Source: Scytonema sp. UIC 10036 (GTDB taxonomy: Bacteria; Cyanobacteriota; Cyanobacteriia; Cyanobacteriales; Nostocaceae). From it: 64,000 nt of DNA. The position numbers and the translations under genes were made by a program. Location: NCBI RefSeq assembly GCF_009725235.1, contig NZ_WJFC01000019.1:1-64000 (forward strand). Reading direction: 5' to 3'. Shown piece by piece: positions 1 to 8,955 of the stretch. Under the pieces are notes generated by a model. It had not been told where the DNA came from and searched no databases. It worked only from the letters and a program-made list of their open reading frames with translations. The first letter of the stretch is position 1. The number at the start of each line of letters is the position of its first letter.

Positions 1-80
1 CTAACCACTAACCACTAACCACTAACCAATAACCACTAACCACTAACCACTAACCACTAACCACTAACCACTAACCAACC
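1..80. repeat. CTAACCA heptamer tandem repeat
   Basis: About eleven copies of the heptamer CTAACCA, with one or two single-base variants, run from the window edge to just past the stop codon of the minus-strand cyclase gene. Arrays like this are known as STRR sequences in heterocystous cyanobacteria. The array may extend beyond the window. Confidence 0.9.
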
Positions 81-2477
81 TTATTTCCTCCCAATCATCA
101 AATAAGTTGTCATCTTACCTTTGCCTTTGATCTCAATTTCACCCCGTTTTTGAAATACAAATTCATGAAGTAACTTTTGGTACATAGCTTCTGTAACCTG
201 AATTTTGCCAGCCAAACCTTGGGATTCCATCCGATGGGCTATGTTTACCGTATCTCCCCAGAGATCGTAGCTGACTTTTTTGATACCAATGACTCCTGCT
301 ACTACAGGTCCGCTGTGGATTCCGACTCGTATACTAAAGTTTTGCTTGTTTTCAGAGTTAAACTCATTAATTGCAGTTTGCATATCTAGCGCCATACAAG
401 CAATGGCTTGGGCATGATTTGGGTGGCGCACTGGTAAACCGCCAACAACCATGTAAGCATCACCAATAGTTTTAATTTTCTCTAAACTATATTGTTCGGT
501 CAGGCGATCGAACATGGAAAAAATCTGGTTTAATATCTTGACAAGTTGAATGGCGCTAATTTGAGAGGCGATTTCGGTAAAGCCAACAATATCGGCAAAC
601 AGAACACTCACATCAGTAAAGTGTTCTGCTATCGTACCGGGTTCTTCTTTTAAACGGGTAAAAATAGCTTCTGGCAAAATATTGAGCAACAAACGCTCGG
701 TTTGTTCTTGCTCGTGGCGCTGTGCTTCTTCTACTGCAACACGCTGAGTCACATTCCGAAAAATACCACGCGTTAAAACGGGTTTTCCCTTGACAAATTT
801 GCAGTTAATATTTCCTTCAACAAAAATTTTCTGACCGTGTTTAGAGACAAATGCAATTGTCACTTGGTTGAGCTTTATTCCGGACATTACCTGATAAAGA
901 ATATGTCGGTATTGTTCCCGAAAATCGGGATGAATGATATCAAACAAATAAAGCTGGTTGACTTCCATCTCTAAGTATCCCAAAGTTTTGAGCCATGCTC
1001 GGTTAACATACTCAAATTGACCGTAAGGAGTGACGCATTGAATTAATTCATCTGCATTCTCCAATAAATCTCGATAGCGTTCTTCCCGTTCTACAAGTAC
1101 TTCCTCTGATAGTTTGGATTTAATAAACTGAGAAATTTGATGCCCAACAGAAACCATCATTTGCAATAGTTCTGCATTTTGTGACTGTATATTCTGACTA
1201 AAGAAAGTCATAACTCCTAACATTTCTCCATTATCCAAAATGGGAAAGCCAAATGCCGATCGCAATTCCGATTCTACAGCCGCTTGCGATCGCACATCAC
1301 CAGACTGTGGTATTTCACGCAAAGATGCGTTGCGATCGCACTCTCTGTCAAAATTTTCTGGCTGTGAAAAATTCTCAATCCAAAGAGGTGATTGATTTGA
1401 CCATATTCGACCTGGAAAACCAGTACTGGGAGTGTAAGTCGTTTGCCAAGTCACTGCTTTAAACTCTCGGATTGCAACCGTTCGACTCGACCAAATTTCC
1501 ACACATCTGAGGACTGAATGAGCGCAATCTTGCTGTGACGATAGTGTTATGTACTCATTTGCCGTCCAAAGTTCGCCCAAATCCCATCCCAAACACTCAC
1601 ATATAGCCTGTAAAATTTTGGGAATTGCCTGTTTGATACTTTTTGATTCTAAAAGAATCCGAGTTATGGTGTATTGCGTACTAATTCCTTGCTGCCTGCT
1701 CTTTTGAGCCGTAATATCTCTTCCGATGTAAATTATATCTGTACAACCATCTGTTTTAGACGGAATTACCGAGCAAGAAAACCCTATCAACAGTTTTTCT
1801 TTTTCTTTAGTTCGACAAATTATTTCTATATTTTGAAAATACTTTTTAAATAAATATCTCTGCTGAATAGCTTTTTGTAGTAATGTATTATCATCAAATA
1901 ATAAAGATATAGGCTGATTTATTAATTCTTCTTCCTGATAACCAAATAACTCCAATGCAGCACGATTCACTTTCTTAATTTTTCCCGATTTCGTTGTTAC
2001 TAACAAAGCTTCTGCCATTGCAGCGAGTGCTTTTTCTATGTAACTTTTATATGTAAATATAATATCATATAAAATTTTTATATTTTTCTGTTGTTGTTTA
2101 GCAATCGTTGTCTCTGTTGTATCTTCAAAAAGTATTGTTAACCTATTTTCATGATAACTTTCACATCCATTCCGCAGAATATATATATCAAAATACAGGT
2201 GACTTTCTCTACCAGATGTTCTCATTAGAGATTTTAATTCAAAGAGTTCCTGTTCTCCTTTTAAGATAGGAATCAAAATATCTTCAAGACCAATAAATTC
2301 AGGAAAGCCCAAACGAACATCTTTTCCTAGCACAATCTCTTTAGGGTTAGCAGCAAACCGTTGGACTTGCTTGGATGCGTACAAAATCAGGAATTGAGTA
2401 TCCAAATCCAAGCGTTCAAACTTACGTTGTATAGTTTTATACTTTTTTAAACTTTGATTGGGTGCCTGATATTTCAT
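81..2477 (-). CDS. PAS-GAF-PAS adenylate cyclase (class III)
   Basis: A 798-residue signalling protein that should make cAMP. The N-terminal ~250 residues carry PAS-like segments (the clearest at about 150-255), followed by a GAF domain (about 270-455), a second PAS (about 465-590) and a C-terminal class III cyclase domain (about 610-798). In the catalytic domain both metal-binding Asp positions are visible (FADIVGF and GDAYM). Lys in the KIKTIGD motif and Asp in the DLWGD motif are the pair associated with ATP rather than GTP, and the NIAHR motif supplies the transition-state Asn and Arg. No transmembrane segment was noticed, so it is probably cytosolic and gated by a PAS or GAF ligand. It stands alone, reading towards the heptamer array. 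The family is secure; the sensed signal is unknown. Confidence 0.9.
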   Translation of the reverse strand: MKYQAPNQSLKKYKTIQRKFERLDLDTQFLILYASKQVQRFAANPKEIVLGKDVRLGFPEFIGLEDILIPILKGEQELFELKSLMRTSGRESHLYFDIYILRNGCESYHENRLTILFEDTTETTIAKQQQKNIKILYDIIFTYKSYIEKALAAMAEALLVTTKSGKIKKVNRAALELFGYQEEELINQPISLLFDDNTLLQKAIQQRYLFKKYFQNIEIICRTKEKEKLLIGFSCSVIPSKTDGCTDIIYIGRDITAQKSRQQGISTQYTITRILLESKSIKQAIPKILQAICECLGWDLGELWTANEYITLSSQQDCAHSVLRCVEIWSSRTVAIREFKAVTWQTTYTPSTGFPGRIWSNQSPLWIENFSQPENFDRECDRNASLREIPQSGDVRSQAAVESELRSAFGFPILDNGEMLGVMTFFSQNIQSQNAELLQMMVSVGHQISQFIKSKLSEEVLVEREERYRDLLENADELIQCVTPYGQFEYVNRAWLKTLGYLEMEVNQLYLFDIIHPDFREQYRHILYQVMSGIKLNQVTIAFVSKHGQKIFVEGNINCKFVKGKPVLTRGIFRNVTQRVAVEEAQRHEQEQTERLLLNILPEAIFTRLKEEPGTIAEHFTDVSVLFADIVGFTEIASQISAIQLVKILNQIFSMFDRLTEQYSLEKIKTIGDAYMVVGGLPVRHPNHAQAIACMALDMQTAINEFNSENKQNFSIRVGIHSGPVVAGVIGIKKVSYDLWGDTVNIAHRMESQGLAGKIQVTEAMYQKLLHEFVFQKRGEIEIKGKGKMTTYLMIGRK

Positions 2478-3026
2478 AGTCGTACAGAGAGGCTAATGGG
2501 TGATTTAAGAAATAACTCCTGTACGGGCGCTTAGGTACAAGACCATTCGCCCCTCCTACACGGGCAAACAATAGCTTACCCCCCACTCCTAATTTGGCAC
2601 CACTAATGATTCTACTATGATTGCTGCCGTAACTTCATCTAGTAATTATAAAGTGAATTAGGCTTGTATTTACAGCTTTAATTCACCATATCTGCAATCT
2701 TTCAAAAAAATGAACACAATTTTAAGGCTTTAGTACTGTTATATCAGACTTTAACCCCAACACTATAATACTCATAGTGGAAAAATTTTAAAATATATCC
2801 AATGATAGATTTACTTTTTTCAAAGTTTAATTGCTACTAGTAGAGCAAATGTGTATATTTGGTTTGTAGTGTCTTCGCTGTTGGGATTGATGTGTAGAGA
2901 TCGACTAAAGCGCGATCGCCACAAGCTAGGGCTGTCAATTATACCAGCTACGCTGTTGTTGTTTTTTTTTCTATAATTTAAAATGCTTTTTAACACCTCA
3001 GTTTTAGAATACAACGGGGATAAGCG
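2478..3026. other. Intergenic, no gene recognised
   Basis: AT-rich spacer between the cyclase start and the degraded start of the TPR gene. The short open frames here show no family resemblance and no convincing ribosome binding site. The cyclase promoter presumably lies at the left end. Confidence 0.5.
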
Positions 3027-3382
3027 ATGGAATTATCCAAACCCAGTGGTGAAACAAAATAAATTCTTTCAAGCAGCCCTCAAATCCGCTCTCTCCCAAC
3101 CATCTTGAGATAGAAAGAGGTCAATTTCTTGCAATCAATCAACAAACTTTTGCGGAGTTAATAACATTTATAGACTTTGCCGAGAAGTTTACAATTGGCT
3201 TTGTTGAAATCAATTTCTATCAAGATGGAGAATTTTTAATTGAAGCGCTCAAAAACCATCCTGAATGCCAGGGTATTCAATTTGTCCCACTTGATTTTCC
3301 TGACCCTAATTTACGTTTTTTAAAAGATGAGATTGTAAAAAAAATACCAAAAAACCAGATAAATTCAAACAAAAAATTAGTT
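3027..3382 (+). pseudogene. Frameshifted N-terminal part of the TPR gene
   Basis: Coding potential extends well upstream of the first in-frame start codon of the TPR gene but is spread over three frames. An ATG at 3027 opens a frame starting MELSKPSG that stops after 11 codons. A second frame (3049-3108) reads KQNKFFQAALKSALSQPS and stops. The third frame, continuous with the TPR gene from about 3098, reads LEIERGQFLAINQQTF and on without a start codon. Joined, the pieces form a plausible N-terminus; the first part recalls the opening of an effector-associated domain 1 (inference). Two single-base indels, a sequencing error or real decay, would explain it. Confidence 0.65.
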
Positions 3383-4759
3383 TTGATTGTACGTCAGTTA
3401 GAAAATTCTATAGGTGTTTTTGGAGATTATCCTCCAGTTTTACAAGACCTAAATTTTGTCAGAGATACTTATAAAAAAACACTTCCACATCCTATATTAT
3501 TTATATTGCCTGATTTTGCACTCACCCGCTTAGCAAAATTTGCCCCTGATTTTTGGGCTTGGAGGTCGGGAGTTTTTCGTTTCAAAACACCCCAATTTAC
3601 AAGAGAAGACACCCTTGCTCAAACTCTTAACTTTAACCAACCAATAGACACATTAGAAAAACCAGAAAAACAAGAACGCATAGATTTGCTGCATCGCCTG
3701 TTAATGGAATACAAACAAACAGGCAATTGGGTAACAGGAGAAAATTTACACAGTTACAGTAACATACTACATCAACTTGGAGTCGCATATTTAAGTCAAA
3801 GAAATATTGAAAAAGCAAGAGAGTATTTAGAAGAAGCTGCAACAATTGCTAAGAACAGCAAAGATTCATCATTTCAAGCAGAAGTTTTAAATACATTAGG
3901 AAAAGCTTATTATCAACAAAGGGATTTTAACAGGGCAATTCTTTGCTATGAAGAGTCTTTAAGGATTTCACAAAGAATTGGTAACCATCGAGGTGAAATT
4001 GCTTCTTTGTTGGGCTTGGGAAATACTTATCTGGAATTAAGACAATTTCAACAAGCAACTAACCTTTATCATCAATGTTTAGAAATTGAGCAACAGATAG
4101 GCGATCGCTACTCAAGTGCAAGCACATACCACCAATTGGGAATAGTCGCCCAAGAGTTGCGCTCATATGAGGAGGCGCGGCAATATTATCAACAAGCTTT
4201 GGCAATCTACATCGAATTCGGCGCTCGCTACTCAAGTGCGAGCACATACCACCAATTGGGATATTTAGCCCAAGAGTTACGGGAGTTTGAAGAAGCGCGG
4301 CAATATTATCAACAAGCTTTGGCAATCTACATCGAATTCGGCGCTCGCTATTCAAGTGCGAGCACATACCACCAATTGGGATATTTAGCCCAAGAGTTGC
4401 GCTCATATGAGGAGGCGCAGCAATATTATCAACAAGCTTTAGCAATCTACATCGAATTTGGCGATCGCTACTCAAGTGCAAGCACATACCACCAATTGGG
4501 AATAGTCGCCCAAGAGTTACGGGAGTTTGAAGAAGCGCGGCAATATTATCAGCAAGCTTTGGCAATCTACATCGAATCTGGCGATCGCTACTCACTCGCT
4601 AGTACGTATTACTGTTTGGGAACACTTGCACAAGCACAGGAAAATTACGCAGAAGCAAGAGCTAATTTACAAAAAGCGTTAAAAATTTATGTTGAATATA
4701 ACGATGAATATTGGGCTTCTTCAGCGCGGCAGCTATTAGAAAGGCTTCCCTTTCCATAA
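3383..4759 (+). CDS. TPR-repeat protein with NTPase-like N-terminus
   Basis: 458 residues from a TTG codon, which is unlikely to be the authentic start because same-frame coding sequence continues upstream. Residues 1-80 belong to a cyanobacterial domain (SIGVFGDYPPVLQDLNF, then PDFALTRLAKFAPDFWAW) found ahead of TPR arrays; no P-loop is visible. About residues 120-450 are tetratricopeptide repeats of the 40-residue (Kinesin light chain-like) type, and four of them are almost identical at DNA level. TPR arrays bind partner proteins; these proteins often sit in NTPase/effector signalling systems. Whether this copy is functional depends on the upstream frameshifts. Confidence 0.75.
   Translation: MIVRQLENSIGVFGDYPPVLQDLNFVRDTYKKTLPHPILFILPDFALTRLAKFAPDFWAWRSGVFRFKTPQFTREDTLAQTLNFNQPIDTLEKPEKQERIDLLHRLLMEYKQTGNWVTGENLHSYSNILHQLGVAYLSQRNIEKAREYLEEAATIAKNSKDSSFQAEVLNTLGKAYYQQRDFNRAILCYEESLRISQRIGNHRGEIASLLGLGNTYLELRQFQQATNLYHQCLEIEQQIGDRYSSASTYHQLGIVAQELRSYEEARQYYQQALAIYIEFGARYSSASTYHQLGYLAQELREFEEARQYYQQALAIYIEFGARYSSASTYHQLGYLAQELRSYEEAQQYYQQALAIYIEFGDRYSSASTYHQLGIVAQELREFEEARQYYQQALAIYIESGDRYSLASTYYCLGTLAQAQENYAEARANLQKALKIYVEYNDEYWASSARQLLERLPFP
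4100..4579 (+). repeat. Four 120-bp tandem repeats inside the TPR gene
   Basis: Four consecutive 120-bp units (starts at 4100, 4220, 4340 and 4460), each encoding one 40-residue TPR repeat. They differ at few positions, mainly alternating RSYEEA versus REFEEA and YLAQEL versus IVAQEL, giving an A-B-A-B-like mosaic. A diverged fifth unit follows. The similarity implies recent unequal recombination or gene conversion. Confidence 0.9.
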
Positions 4760-4823
4760 ACTTTGTCAAGTTGTAAAGGACTCCTAATCTTGTTATGTCA
4801 AGTCCGATTAACTAGCGATCTTA

Positions 4824-5063
4824 GAGGATGTTTGAAAAGTCACAATTGGTGTATCAAATATTTTTTACCCCTCCCTAACCCAGATCGATGTATTGGTCCG
4901 GGAACCGGATTTTTCTTATTTCCCCCCTCTACAAGCTATCCATGACCCGGATCTTTCTTAACAATTGCAAAAGTGTTATAGAGAAAGGGTTTGAGGAAAA
5001 CAGCCCAAAAAGGGGGGTAATAATGTGATTAAAATTACAACTAACCACTTTTCAAACAACCTC
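4824..5063. mobile_element. MITE-like element with 17-bp terminal inverted repeats
   Basis: A 240-bp non-coding segment bounded by GAGGATGTTTGAAAAGT (4824-4840) and ACTTTTCAAACAACCTC (5047-5063), which are inverted copies with one mismatch. TTA lies directly outside both ends (4821-4823 and 5064-5066), consistent with a 3-bp target duplication. No transposase frame is present, so it would be mobilised in trans. This is the main content of the 4760-5163 gap. Confidence 0.65.
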
Positions 5064-5163
5064 TTAGGAATTGAGTTTTTCTTCGCGCCTTTGCGACTTT
5101 GCGTGAGTTTTAATAATCAATATTTAATCATACAATATAGTCGAGTTTCATAACCCCGCAACA

Positions 5164-5520
5164 ATGAAGATTACCCAATATCTCCACACAGCCATTCTCG
5201 TCACCGACTTAGACAAAGCCGAGCATTTCTACGGAACAGTGCTAGGATTACCCAAAGTAGAACGTTCCTTAAAATTCTTAGGTGCATGGTATCAAATAGG
5301 AAACTACCAAATTCACCTCATTGCCGCCCCATCCATACCCGAACCCCAAAACGAAAAATGGGGACGCAACGCCCACATCGCCTTCTCAGTCGCTGACTTA
5401 GACATAGCCAAACAGCAACTTATAGACAACAACTTTCCCATTCAACCCAGTGCTTCCGGACGTCCAGCCGTCTTTACCAAAGATCCAGATGGTAACATTG
5501 TTGAACTCAGCCAGCAATGA
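5164..5520 (+). CDS. VOC (glyoxalase/dioxygenase fold) family protein
   Basis: 118 residues, the usual size of a single-domain vicinal-oxygen-chelate protein. The typical opening (ITQYLHTAILVTDLDKAEHFY) and closing (FTKDPDGNIVELSQ) are present. His near residue 8 and the C-terminal Glu are in place for metal binding, so it may be a metalloenzyme or a small-molecule binding protein. The substrate cannot be told. The following recombinase-like gene starts 82 bp downstream on the same strand and may be cotranscribed. Confidence 0.8.
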   Translation: MKITQYLHTAILVTDLDKAEHFYGTVLGLPKVERSLKFLGAWYQIGNYQIHLIAAPSIPEPQNEKWGRNAHIAFSVADLDIAKQQLIDNNFPIQPSASGRPAVFTKDPDGNIVELSQQ

Positions 5521-5602
5521 AAGATAAAGATTGCTGGGTTTCGTTCCTCAACCCAGCCTACACATCTTCCCCTAGCGCCCTTCGCGTCTTTGCGGTTTAT
5601 AA

Positions 5603-6901
5603 ATGAAAACCTTCGCCTACACCTACAGCGATCCCATACTAGAACAAAACCCCGATCCCACAACCTGGGGATGGGAGATAGAAAGAACATACCAAGATAT
5701 AGGAAAAAGGACTGAACTACAAAAACTACTCAACGACTGCAAAACCGAAACCCCCACGCATCTCCTCATTCGCCGCCTAGAAGAATTAGGAGACACCATA
5801 GAAGAAGTGACTTCCCACCTCACAGAACTAGAAACAATGGGAGTCACACTCATTGCGATTGAACAAAATTATAACTCTTCACAAAAAAGCCCCAACATCC
5901 ATGCTGACTTGCTCAAACTCCTCCACGAGATACAACATCAGCAAAAGAGTCGCCGCATACGTCAAGGACACGCCCGCAACCGTTTAGAAGCCGCACCGCC
6001 TCCCGGTAAAGCACCCTACGGTTACCGCAGAGGTAAAGGAAAATACACTGTAGACCGCAGTACTTCCCCAGTTGTCAAAGATTTCTTTGATAATTTCTTA
6101 CTTTATGGTTCTCTGCGAGGCGCAGTCCGTTACCTAGCAAAAAAATATGGTAAAAAAATCTCTGTCACTACAGGACGCCGTTGGTTAACAAATCCAGTTT
6201 ACCGTGGTGATACGGCTTATCACAATGGAGAAATTATTTCCGATACTCATGCTTCTATTATTAGTAGAGAAGAAGCAGCCCAAGTTGACAGGCTATTACG
6301 CCGCAACAGCCGTTTACCCCGAAGAACAGCTAGCGCACCACGTTCTTTAGCAGGTTTAGCGATTTGTGGTGAATGTCAATCACACATGACAATTACCCGT
6401 GTTACCATACGCAAGCAAGACAAAGAATACCTTTATCTACGCCCAATTAGCTGTTCCAAAAGTCCTAAGTGTCGCGCCATACCATATCAAGAGGTATTAG
6501 AACAGACTATTGCAATTATTTGTCAAGACTTACCTCTTGCGGTAGCTGGAATAGATTCTCCTCAGCTAGATACGGTGAAACATAATTTAAATCAAGCGAT
6601 TTTGCGCCAACAAGAAATACTCAAGCAGTTACCCGATTTGGTGGAGGCTGGTGTCTTGGATGCAGAAACATCTCAGTTAAGAGCATATAAAGTCCGTGTA
6701 GAAATATCAGAACTTCAAGCGAAGTTGGCGACTCTACCACCAGTGAATTTACGTTCTGTCGCTCAAGCAGTTTCTATTCCTCAGTTTTGGTTGGATTTGT
6801 CTGAGGCGGAACGAAGGTTTTACTTCCGTGAGTTTATTCGGCAAATTGAGATTGTTCGTGAAGATAAGGATTGGCAATTAAGGGTTATTTTTATTTTTTA
6901 A
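5603..6901 (+). CDS. XisF-like large serine recombinase homologue, catalytically degenerate
   Basis: 432 residues with the architecture of a large serine recombinase: N-terminal resolvase-fold domain (1-125), a recombinase domain (about 130-240, with GKAPYGYRRGKGKYTVD), a zinc ribbon (CGECQSHM, then CSKSPKC, about 255-295) and a C-terminal coiled coil. It resembles cyanobacterial XisF, required for fdxN-element excision. The catalytic site is gone: where resolvases read YARVS, with the nucleophilic Ser, this reads YTYSD, and the Arg pair in KLDRLGR is replaced (RRLEELGD). It is therefore unlikely to cut DNA itself; a DNA-binding or regulatory role is inferred. Confidence 0.7.
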   Translation: MKTFAYTYSDPILEQNPDPTTWGWEIERTYQDIGKRTELQKLLNDCKTETPTHLLIRRLEELGDTIEEVTSHLTELETMGVTLIAIEQNYNSSQKSPNIHADLLKLLHEIQHQQKSRRIRQGHARNRLEAAPPPGKAPYGYRRGKGKYTVDRSTSPVVKDFFDNFLLYGSLRGAVRYLAKKYGKKISVTTGRRWLTNPVYRGDTAYHNGEIISDTHASIISREEAAQVDRLLRRNSRLPRRTASAPRSLAGLAICGECQSHMTITRVTIRKQDKEYLYLRPISCSKSPKCRAIPYQEVLEQTIAIICQDLPLAVAGIDSPQLDTVKHNLNQAILRQQEILKQLPDLVEAGVLDAETSQLRAYKVRVEISELQAKLATLPPVNLRSVAQAVSIPQFWLDLSEAERRFYFREFIRQIEIVREDKDWQLRVIFIF

Positions 6902-7074
6902 TATTGCTAATAGCTAATGGCTAATTGCTAATGGTTAAGGGAGTAGTCATTGAGGTACAAATTTATCTGTGTCTATCAGCTACAGGCTGCGGTTAGTTTG
7001 ATATCCTGTACTTTACACAAGTGGGGATTGCTACAATGCATACGAAGACAGCGCTACTACGAACCAAATAAATG

Positions 7075-7182
7075 CTATTAGCAATTAGCAATTAGCCATT
7101 AGCCATTAGCCATTAGCCATTAGCAATAAGAAATTAGCCATTAGCAATTAGCCATTAGCCATTAGCCATTAGCCATTAGCCT
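7075..7182. repeat. ATTAGCC heptamer tandem repeat
   Basis: About fourteen copies of ATTAGCC/CATTAGC, with variants, reach into the last codons of the adjacent minus-strand gene. A shorter cluster of the same unit lies at 6902-6935, just after the recombinase homologue. Confidence 0.9.
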
Positions 7183-8725
7183 CATTTACACTTTTTTTGG
7201 CTTGAGGACGTTTGCCTGCATTTCTTACATTCATAAATTTACTGAGTACATCGAACCAAAAGGGCGCACCCATTGCAATAGCAAAACCACTGACTATCCA
7301 ACCTGGTATCATTCTTAGAATTCTAGGAAGTGTAATGACGGGTTCTTGTGGTGCTATTAAGCGAAACTGTTGTGATAAGTTAGCAGGAGTCCAACCAATA
7401 GGTAGAGAAACTGCTGTGAGAATATTGTCAGCATCATCGGTTAGCTTTTTTATGTCTCCTACTGTTGAAAAATTATTGATGTTAGGATTTGATAATTTTT
7501 CAGCGTTTTGAACAATGATATTTCTCAGCGCTGAATCTTTTGATAATCTATTAACCATGTGAAAAGCATCTGCATTGGCTGCAACAGCAAGTACCAAGCC
7601 AATTAAAATCCCTACACCTTTGGCATTACGTTTGTACACCCCAGAAGCTCTTTCCATAGAGCTATCAAAAGCCGATTCAATTTCTTGTCGCAATCTATCA
7701 ATTCCTTCACGTGTATTTTCTATTTTTGTTCCAGCACGCTTTGCTAAAACTGAAATATTATCAACAACGGATGGAGGTAAATTCTCAATTAATTTTTGAA
7801 TTTCTTGATATGCTGCTCCATCTTTACTTTTAAAAATAGTCTTTACTTCTTGATAAATGGCACTATTTTTATTAATAACTCCAACCACTTCATCAATACT
7901 GGGTTGCAATCCTCCAATTAACATTGTTTGCTGGGTATTACCAAAAATATCTTGTTGGTAATATTCCAATTTTTTGAAAACTTGGCTATATGGCTCCTGG
8001 GTTGAAAGTTCTTTGGGAAAATCCTCTATAAATCTCTTGAAACTTATATCCATACGTTCAACACTGGCTGTTATATTATTTTTGTTTTCTCTATAGTTTT
8101 TAACGATGTCATTGTAGTCTTTTTCTAAATCTTGAAGATTCAGTACGAGTCGATCAAAAAATCTCCGCATTTTTTCATCTTGAACGGGCTGTTGTTGCAA
8201 TTGATTTAAAAGACTTCTGATTTCATTGATTCGTGCTGTTTTGAATTTTTCTAGCCTCCCTTCAGTTAGCCAACGAACTAATGTTGGAATTTCTAGTACT
8301 TCTAACAGAGTTATCGCATAAATATCTGCTGGAATGTATGATGGTCCGGTATGTTTGCTTTTCCCAAAGAGAGTTTGTTGACCTCTATGTTTGGAGGAGA
8401 ATAAAGAACGAACTAATGATGCGATCGCCCAAGTGAATTTTCGGGGTAAGGACTCAAACCATCCTTTAGCTTCTTGGTTAATATTTTTAATTAAGGGATT
8501 GTCATAAAGTTTATTTGCTAATTCGACAACTGACTGTAATTCCTGATATTGGTCTTGGCTTGTAACATTGCCTGATAAAAAAATTTCAACTGACTTTTTT
8601 AAGTGTGCAGCCCGCCATTGCAATAAAGTTGCAATCAATTCTTGAATTTCTGAGGCTAGTAAGCTTAAAATTAAATAAATAAATATTAAGCCGAGAACAA
8701 CGTCAAACATAGCAGGTAGATTCAT
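7169..8725 (-). CDS. Membrane-anchored protein of unknown function
   Basis: 518 residues starting at the ATG at 8725, which has GGAG about 10 bp upstream; an in-frame GTG at 8740 is less likely. One N-terminal membrane segment (VVLGLIFIYLILSLLASEI) is followed by a long, mainly helical middle with coiled-coil character (about 150-390), a second hydrophobic stretch near 395 (GVGILIGLVLAVAANA) and a C-terminal one (WIVSGFAIAMGAPFWF). Similar N- and C-terminal ends occur in an uncharacterised bacterial family. The C-terminal codons overlap the heptamer array, so the array contributes the final residues. No function is proposed. Confidence 0.75.
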   Translation of the reverse strand: MNLPAMFDVVLGLIFIYLILSLLASEIQELIATLLQWRAAHLKKSVEIFLSGNVTSQDQYQELQSVVELANKLYDNPLIKNINQEAKGWFESLPRKFTWAIASLVRSLFSSKHRGQQTLFGKSKHTGPSYIPADIYAITLLEVLEIPTLVRWLTEGRLEKFKTARINEIRSLLNQLQQQPVQDEKMRRFFDRLVLNLQDLEKDYNDIVKNYRENKNNITASVERMDISFKRFIEDFPKELSTQEPYSQVFKKLEYYQQDIFGNTQQTMLIGGLQPSIDEVVGVINKNSAIYQEVKTIFKSKDGAAYQEIQKLIENLPPSVVDNISVLAKRAGTKIENTREGIDRLRQEIESAFDSSMERASGVYKRNAKGVGILIGLVLAVAANADAFHMVNRLSKDSALRNIIVQNAEKLSNPNINNFSTVGDIKKLTDDADNILTAVSLPIGWTPANLSQQFRLIAPQEPVITLPRILRMIPGWIVSGFAIAMGAPFWFDVLSKFMNVRNAGKRPQAKKSVNEANG

Positions 8726-8877
8726 AAATTTCTTCTCCACGCAGGAATTAATATCCGATCTTAGTCTTAATTGGAACCACTTTCACTCTCTTACTTAAGA
8801 AAAATAGATAAACCAAAAAAAGCAGTGAAAAAATCTTTACGACGAAATATAAGTTAATTTAAAATCTAGGAGATTTG

Positions 8878-8943
8878 ATGAAAGGCAACATTCAAGTCTA
8901 CATTGCGTCAGGAGTTTCATTCAACAACCAGCAAGCACAGTAA
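8878..8943 (+). CDS. Possible 21-residue leader peptide upstream of GT39
   Basis: ATG at 8878 is preceded by a strong Shine-Dalgarno (AGGAG, six bases upstream) and opens 21 codons (MKGNIQVYIASGVSF onward), ending TAA at 8941. The stop is 12 bp before the GT39 start, which itself lacks a good ribosome binding site. A translated upstream ORF coupling or attenuating translation of the glycosyltransferase is possible. There is no homology evidence. Confidence 0.4.
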   Translation: MKGNIQVYIASGVSFNNQQAQ

Positions 8944-8955
8944 TTATCCTAGATT

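Noticed and set aside
2820..3014. 64-codon minus-strand frame
   Set aside because: No similarity to any family I know, no ribosome binding site, and it lies in an AT-rich spacer next to a degraded gene start.
4059..4595. Long minus-strand frame opposite the TPR repeats
   Set aside because: It mirrors the tandem 120-bp units of the plus-strand gene and shows no independent family features.
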